Translations under genes and position numbers: made by a program
Part shown: positions 60,097 to 64,000 of the stretch, one piece after another
How the letters are laid out: every line of letters begins with the position of its first letter
Numbering within the stretch: the stretch's first letter is position 1
DNA from: Chloroflexota bacterium
GTDB taxonomy: Bacteria; Chloroflexota; Chloroflexia; Chloroflexales; Herpetosiphonaceae
Reading direction: 5' to 3'
DNA: 64,000 nt
Assembly (NCBI GenBank): GCA_020161265.1
Contig: JAIUOC010000005.1
Location: 1-64,000, forward strand
Notes under the pieces: model-generated
Database searches by the model: none
What the model was told of the DNA's origin: nothing
The model's input: the letters and a program-made list of their open reading frames with translations, nothing else

Positions 60097-60519
60097 TTAT
60101 TTGCGCGAAAAAACTAGCCGTTTGCGTTGCTTGTTGCTCAACACATTGTAGATAAATACCCCAAAATCAAAATGCTCCTCGTCGAGGCTGGCATTTTCGT
60201 TGGGCACGAGCGGCGCAATCCAAGCTGGCGGGGTGTAACTCCAGCGCAAACGCTCATACACATGTTCATACACAATCAAGGTGTTGGTTTCGCCGCGAAT
60301 CACATCGGCGCTGGTAGCATCGCCAATTTGCAATTCACGCCGATTCAAGCGCAAAAATAGCCCGCGTGGAGTACGATAAAACACGACTGCGCTGCCAGGC
60401 AGCATACAAATCAAGCCATCGATGGCGCGAGGATTGGAAATTTTCAACGGTGCTAAGATCGCGTCATCGGGATCAAAAAAATAATGCGAATGATACCGAG
60501 CAAACTCTTGCAAAATCAT
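60097..60519 (-). CDS. Uncharacterised 140-residue protein
   Basis: No family recognised. The composition is that of a soluble globular protein, rich in aromatic residues (HSHYFFDPDD, YEHVYERLRWSYTPPAW) and with a basic end (NKQRKRLVFSRK). No signal peptide or membrane helix. The start codon has only a weak purine stretch before it. It lies 64 nt upstream of the response regulator on the same strand, and the promoter of that operon might lie in the gap or before this gene. The frame has normal codon use, so it is probably real. Confidence 0.6.
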   Translation of the reverse strand: MILQEFARYHSHYFFDPDDAILAPLKISNPRAIDGLICMLPGSAVVFYRTPRGLFLRLNRRELQIGDATSADVIRGETNTLIVYEHVYERLRWSYTPPAWIAPLVPNENASLDEEHFDFGVFIYNVLSNKQRKRLVFSRK

Positions 60520-60700
60520 AGGCTATCTCGTCCATGGCAGTTGGCACAATCAGCGTAGGTTGCTGGCGATCTCACACGTTCGTTGCAACCTTTGAAGCTC
60601 TGATCAACCGCTTAGCTGCGCTACTAAATCCTGTCGTAATTGTATAAGCAAATGGACTTTTACGGATACCGAGGGCTTTTTGTAATATATCCCAACATGG

Positions 60701-60735
60701 ATTAGCAGCCATCCAGATTTCGGATGGCTGCTAAT
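60701..60735. terminator. Perfect hairpin after the DUF1501 gene
   Basis: ATTAGCAGCCATCC (60701-60714) and GGATGGCTGCTAAT (60722-60735) form a perfect 14-bp stem with a 7-nt loop, 36 nt past the stop of the minus-strand DUF1501 gene. It lacks a clean T-run on either strand but is strong enough to end or protect the transcript. Confidence 0.65.
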
Positions 60736-60771
60736 AACCCTATAATTAAGCTGTTGAACGCAATGATGCTG

Positions 60772-62061
60772 CTAGCGGCGGGCCATTGGTAAATATGAGC
60801 GGAAGCCTGAAGTCCAATCAATCGTTAGATCTGTACCCCGTACCAAACCAAGCGGTTGATATTGGCTAATTTGTGGGAAGACCAAGCCTAAGCGATTGTT
60901 GCGCAAGCGCCGCACCACAATTTCGCTCAAAATCGTGCGATAGTCGGTGGTGATCGCCAAATCAACGCCATGGTCGAGTTGGGCATTGGCGAGGCCTGGC
61001 CAGCGCCCGAAAATCCGCCCACCATTGACGTTGCCGCCTAAAACCATCGCCAAATTGCCATGGCCATGGTCGGTGCCAGCACTCCGATTGGCCTTCAAGC
61101 GGCGGCCAAATTCGCTCATCACCACAATCGTCAATTTGCTGTGGTAATCAACCAAGTCGTTGTAGAAGGCATGCAGCGAACGAGTCAATAAATCAAGTTG
61201 GTTGCCCAAAATTGGCACCTGCGATTCATGGGTATCCCAGCCCCCAAAATCGAGCGTCGCCACTTGCAAACCAACGTCTAGTTTGATCATCTGGGCGATC
61301 GCTTTGAGCGAATCCGATAAGCCCCCAGCGGGATAGGTGGTAATCGGCACATAGGGATTGGCGGGGTTACGCGCCTTGACTGCGGCGATTGAGCTAAGCA
61401 AACGGGTGGCTGGGCCATCAAGCAAGCTGCCAGTTTGGCTATAAATTTCGTTTAATGAGGCTTGTTGTTGCGCCCCATAGGTCGAATAACCTTGCATTGC
61501 GTAGCGCTGAACGTTCGAAATCGTGACGGCGTTGGGGCTGCCAAGCAACGAGGCGGGCAAGGCTGAGCCCGTTGACATGACTGGCACAACCCCGTCGGGA
61601 CGCGTGGCGGCCATATGGCGGGTCAGCCAACCAGTGCTGGTCGATTTATTGTCGGGCGTGCCACGTTCCATAAAATCCATGGCATCGAAGTGGCTGCGTG
61701 TACCGTTGGTCAAGCCGCTGGCGTGAATAAAGGCCAAATCTTGGCTATCGTAGAGTTCTTTGAAGGCAGCAGCTTTGGGGTGCAACCAAAACGGCACATT
61801 GCTCAATGAACCTAATTCAAAGCCAGCGCCTGTGCCACTACCTGGAAAAGTGATTGTGCTACGGGCGGCTTGAAAATTAGCATCATCAAGCGGCGAAACA
61901 ATCCCGATGCCATCGCAACCACCACGCAGAAACACCACGACAAAAATATCACGGTTAATATCACCTGGCTCGGCAAAGGCCAAACCACCCAAACGACCAC
62001 CGGCCATAGCTGCAATCGCGCTGCTACAGCCAACCACAAATTGACGACGAGTTAAATCCAT
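60772..62061 (-). CDS. Tat-exported DUF1501 family protein
   Basis: A 429-residue protein with a twin-arginine signal (LTRRQFVVGCSSAIAAMAGG, cut near LAFA). The DUF1501 body follows: FVVVFLRGGCDGIGIVSPLDD, HASGLTNGTRSHFDAMDFME, DFGGWDTHE, LTIVVMSEFGRRLKANRSAGTDHGHGNLAMVLGG. The Asp/His-rich motifs resemble the metal-binding alkaline-phosphatase/sulfatase fold. It is exported folded, probably with a metal. It lies 9 nt after the DUF1800 gene, the usual partner. The pair's biochemical role is not established. Confidence 0.9.
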   Translation of the reverse strand: MDLTRRQFVVGCSSAIAAMAGGRLGGLAFAEPGDINRDIFVVVFLRGGCDGIGIVSPLDDANFQAARSTITFPGSGTGAGFELGSLSNVPFWLHPKAAAFKELYDSQDLAFIHASGLTNGTRSHFDAMDFMERGTPDNKSTSTGWLTRHMAATRPDGVVPVMSTGSALPASLLGSPNAVTISNVQRYAMQGYSTYGAQQQASLNEIYSQTGSLLDGPATRLLSSIAAVKARNPANPYVPITTYPAGGLSDSLKAIAQMIKLDVGLQVATLDFGGWDTHESQVPILGNQLDLLTRSLHAFYNDLVDYHSKLTIVVMSEFGRRLKANRSAGTDHGHGNLAMVLGGNVNGGRIFGRWPGLANAQLDHGVDLAITTDYRTILSEIVVRRLRNNRLGLVFPQISQYQPLGLVRGTDLTIDWTSGFRSYLPMARR

Positions 62062-62070
62062 TGCAGCCTC

Positions 62071-63738
62071 CTAGCGCGTATAAAATTCAGGGAGCATGCC
62101 GATCATATGCACAAGGCTGCTCAAGCGTAATTTAATGTCATTGGCGGTTCCAGTTGGTGGTTGATCGAGGTTGCCGTTTTGGCCCATCAGTTTGAGCAAT
62201 TTGGTTTTGACCAAGGCTGAAGGCTGATAGCCTAGCATGCGCATAATCCAGAAATCGACAATTTGGCGCACGGTGGTAACGCTGCCTGGCATTTGGCCTT
62301 GCAAATCGAAGGTTGCAGGCGGGAAGTAGCTTTGCTGCAAGTGGAATAATAAGTTCCAGGTATTGAGCAGGGCGTTGCTGCTGCTCCAATAGCCACTTTC
62401 GTCGGGGTGGCCCGTTGGTGTAGCCCAATTGAACATGCGATAACCCGCCAAGGTAACCCAGGTAAATAGCTCGGCGCTCGGTTTAACTTCGGCTCCAGTT
62501 GAGCGCAAATAGGCGGCGACAACTTCATTTGGTCGGCGAATCTTGCCGCCCCATGTGCTCAAAAATTCGGGAGCCAGCAAAATTGTACGAATAGTTTTCT
62601 TAATCTGATCAGGTGCTGAATAATTGGCTGTCCAGGTTGCTACTGCTTTATCTACCAGCGTGCTCGGTGGATTATCGCTGACCAAACGGCGGCAGAGTTT
62701 AGTACAAAGATTGCGAATCGTGGCCGGATGTTTGGCCACAAGATCCAACACGGCTTTGCCATGGGCTTGGGGGCCAGCATTGGCATTTAAGAAGTTGGCC
62801 AGCACAATCTTTTGGGCATTATCGTTCCATGTATCGAGATAATGGAATAAACCCGTGTTGGGAATGCCGCCTGTTCCATCGGCTACTGTCCAGCCTGTAA
62901 AGGCGCGGGCCGCCTCATACACATCTTGGTCGATATAGCCAACAGGGCGGCCTTCGGAATCGCGCGGTACTTCTTGCCAGTTGTCGTAAATATTATTGAG
63001 GTAGTTTTGCGAACCAAAGGTGTGCAATTCAAACAGTTCGCGGGCATAATTTTCGTTGGCGGGGCCGTCGCGGCTGGTCGCATTATCGAGGTAATAGAGC
63101 ATGGCTGGGCTGGTGGCAACTGCTTCGAGGAAGCTGCGGAAGTTACCAAAACAATTGGCGCGAATGACGCTTTTGTCGTAGTGCGGCCAAAGCGAAGAGA
63201 TGCGCGTATCGCTATAGGCCCAAACGTTGAAGTGATTATGCCAAAAGTCGGTCATAATCTCGAATAATTGCCATTTGCTGTAGATTGCGCGAATCCAATT
63301 AGCGGCTACGACTTCATCGATTGGGCGAATGCGCTCGGTGTTAGACGGATGTACACGCAATTCCCATAATTCGGGCTGGGTTTTGTTGAGGGTGACGAGG
63401 CCACGCATTTCATCCATGGCCGGAAAGCCCGTGCCAGCGGCATAGACGATGCGCAAGGTGGCGTTGGCGATGCGGGTGTTACAATCGGTGTCGTTGTTGA
63501 AATTAGGGTTAAGCTGCTCATCGACATAGGCAGTTAAACCCATACTACGAACTCGGGCGAAATCGCCCGAACGTGCTCCGTAGGCCATGCGCGAGAGCGC
63601 GATGACCTCGAATGGCGGAGTTGCCATGGCTTCAGTTGTCGAGGGTTGCAGCGGCGCTGCCCCAACATCCTCATGAACGACTGCGCCTGTGGCCCCTAGC
63701 GCAGCGCCCAACAATAACTGGCGACGCGAAAGCGACAT
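62071..63738 (-). CDS. Tat-exported DUF1800 family protein
   Basis: A 555-residue protein with a twin-arginine signal (LSRRQLLLGAALGATGAVV). The DUF1800 pattern follows: ALSRMAYGARSGDFARVRSMGLTAYVDEQLNP, ATWDFWHNHFNVWA-like MTDFWHNHFNVWAYSD, MLYYLDNATSRDGPANENYARELFELHTFG, and a C-terminal IRRPNEVVAAYLRSTGAEV. AAGGAG lies before the start. It is first in a two-gene unit with DUF1501. Such pairs are common in Planctomycetes, Proteobacteria and Chloroflexota and have no agreed function. Confidence 0.9.
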   Translation of the reverse strand: MSLSRRQLLLGAALGATGAVVHEDVGAAPLQPSTTEAMATPPFEVIALSRMAYGARSGDFARVRSMGLTAYVDEQLNPNFNNDTDCNTRIANATLRIVYAAGTGFPAMDEMRGLVTLNKTQPELWELRVHPSNTERIRPIDEVVAANWIRAIYSKWQLFEIMTDFWHNHFNVWAYSDTRISSLWPHYDKSVIRANCFGNFRSFLEAVATSPAMLYYLDNATSRDGPANENYARELFELHTFGSQNYLNNIYDNWQEVPRDSEGRPVGYIDQDVYEAARAFTGWTVADGTGGIPNTGLFHYLDTWNDNAQKIVLANFLNANAGPQAHGKAVLDLVAKHPATIRNLCTKLCRRLVSDNPPSTLVDKAVATWTANYSAPDQIKKTIRTILLAPEFLSTWGGKIRRPNEVVAAYLRSTGAEVKPSAELFTWVTLAGYRMFNWATPTGHPDESGYWSSSNALLNTWNLLFHLQQSYFPPATFDLQGQMPGSVTTVRQIVDFWIMRMLGYQPSALVKTKLLKLMGQNGNLDQPPTGTANDIKLRLSSLVHMIGMLPEFYTR

Positions 63739-63983
63739 ACAGACTCCTTAAAAGAGCTAAAAAATTAACCAAGGCCAAATGATAGGCGTTAGTCTAACGA
63801 CCTTTAACCAAGGTTTTATTAATAGGATGTTAATTAATTATGAGCAATTAATATTTGAATCAAGTGTGAGATGCGTGTAGGATAATCACCATTGTGATGC
63901 GGTTAGCCCATGCACCCCTTTTCTCGCCAGCAATTTGCTTGGGGCATCGGTTGCACCTTTGTGTGAGAATTAAGGAGCCTGCA

Positions 63984-64000
63984 ATGGAAGCAACATTTTG
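63984..64000 (+). CDS. Start of an unidentified gene, cut by the window end
   Basis: AAGGAG stands 6 nt before an ATG at 63984, and the frame reads Met-Glu-Ala-Thr-Phe to the window end. The spacing and site are good, but only five codons are visible. It is divergent from the DUF1800 gene; the 245-nt gap between them should hold both promoters. Confidence 0.5.

Overview
The window reads as a stretch of chromosome from a filamentous Chloroflexota bacterium, most likely Herpetosiphon or a close relative. This is inference from base composition near 50% GC, long Thr/Pro/Asn linkers in secreted proteins, Tat-exported DUF1501/DUF1800 proteins, many SDRs, and abundant low-information repeats between genes. 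No rRNA phylogeny was run. The window opens with a 5S rRNA gene and its terminator (the end of an rRNA operon) and closes inside the first codons of a new gene. No prophage, transposase, CRISPR array or tRNA was seen.

Layout. 0.2-3.3 kb: a pentapeptide-like repeat protein, then a divergent ring-cleaving dioxygenase and FAD monooxygenase separated by a perfect palindrome. 3.4-12.4 kb (minus strand): a compact ferredoxin-type nitrate assimilation cluster, in transcription order orf116, an AraC regulator, nirA, narB, hemD, then nrtA, nrtB, nrtD. A shared near-palindrome (GCAnTCATTGC) lies upstream of both halves. 12.4-13.2 kb: about 0.9 kb of non-coding DNA with a predicted free-standing small RNA. 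13.2-24.8 kb (mostly plus): a secreted beta-helix protein with a Thr/Pro linker, prfB with its +1 frameshift, a membrane-anchored metallopeptidase, an AhpD-like protein, a beta-hydroxyacid dehydrogenase, a PAS histidine kinase with a lone receiver, a small lipoprotein transglycosylase, and TrmB-hpd. 24.8-34 kb (minus): TetR-P450-SDR, an acyl-CoA carboxyltransferase, purD-purN and a large LuxR-type ATPase regulator.

34.3-45.3 kb (plus): a heterodimeric ABC exporter with one degenerate ATP site behind a strong palindrome, then three tandem secreted proteins built from WDGTxW repeats. 45.3-48.1 kb (minus): split heptose kinase and nucleotidyltransferase genes, then an SDR overlapping a dual-specificity phosphatase. 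48.2-57.5 kb: sfsA, a dienoyl-CoA-reductase-like SDR, aroA overlapping a translin-family gene, a Ser/Thr kinase fused to a formylglycine-enzyme-like domain and overlapping an isochorismatase-like hydrolase, LysE, HD and M50 genes, and a HAD phosphatase. 57.5-63.7 kb (minus): a two-component system overlapping a thioesterase, an orphan 140-residue protein, and the DUF1800/DUF1501 pair.

The strongest candidates for something undescribed are the AraC/orf116-led nitrate regulon with its shared motif, the small RNA at 12.77-12.97 kb, and the triplicated WDGTxW secretome locus with duplicated leader DNA and a common C-terminal tail. All three are sequence-based proposals.
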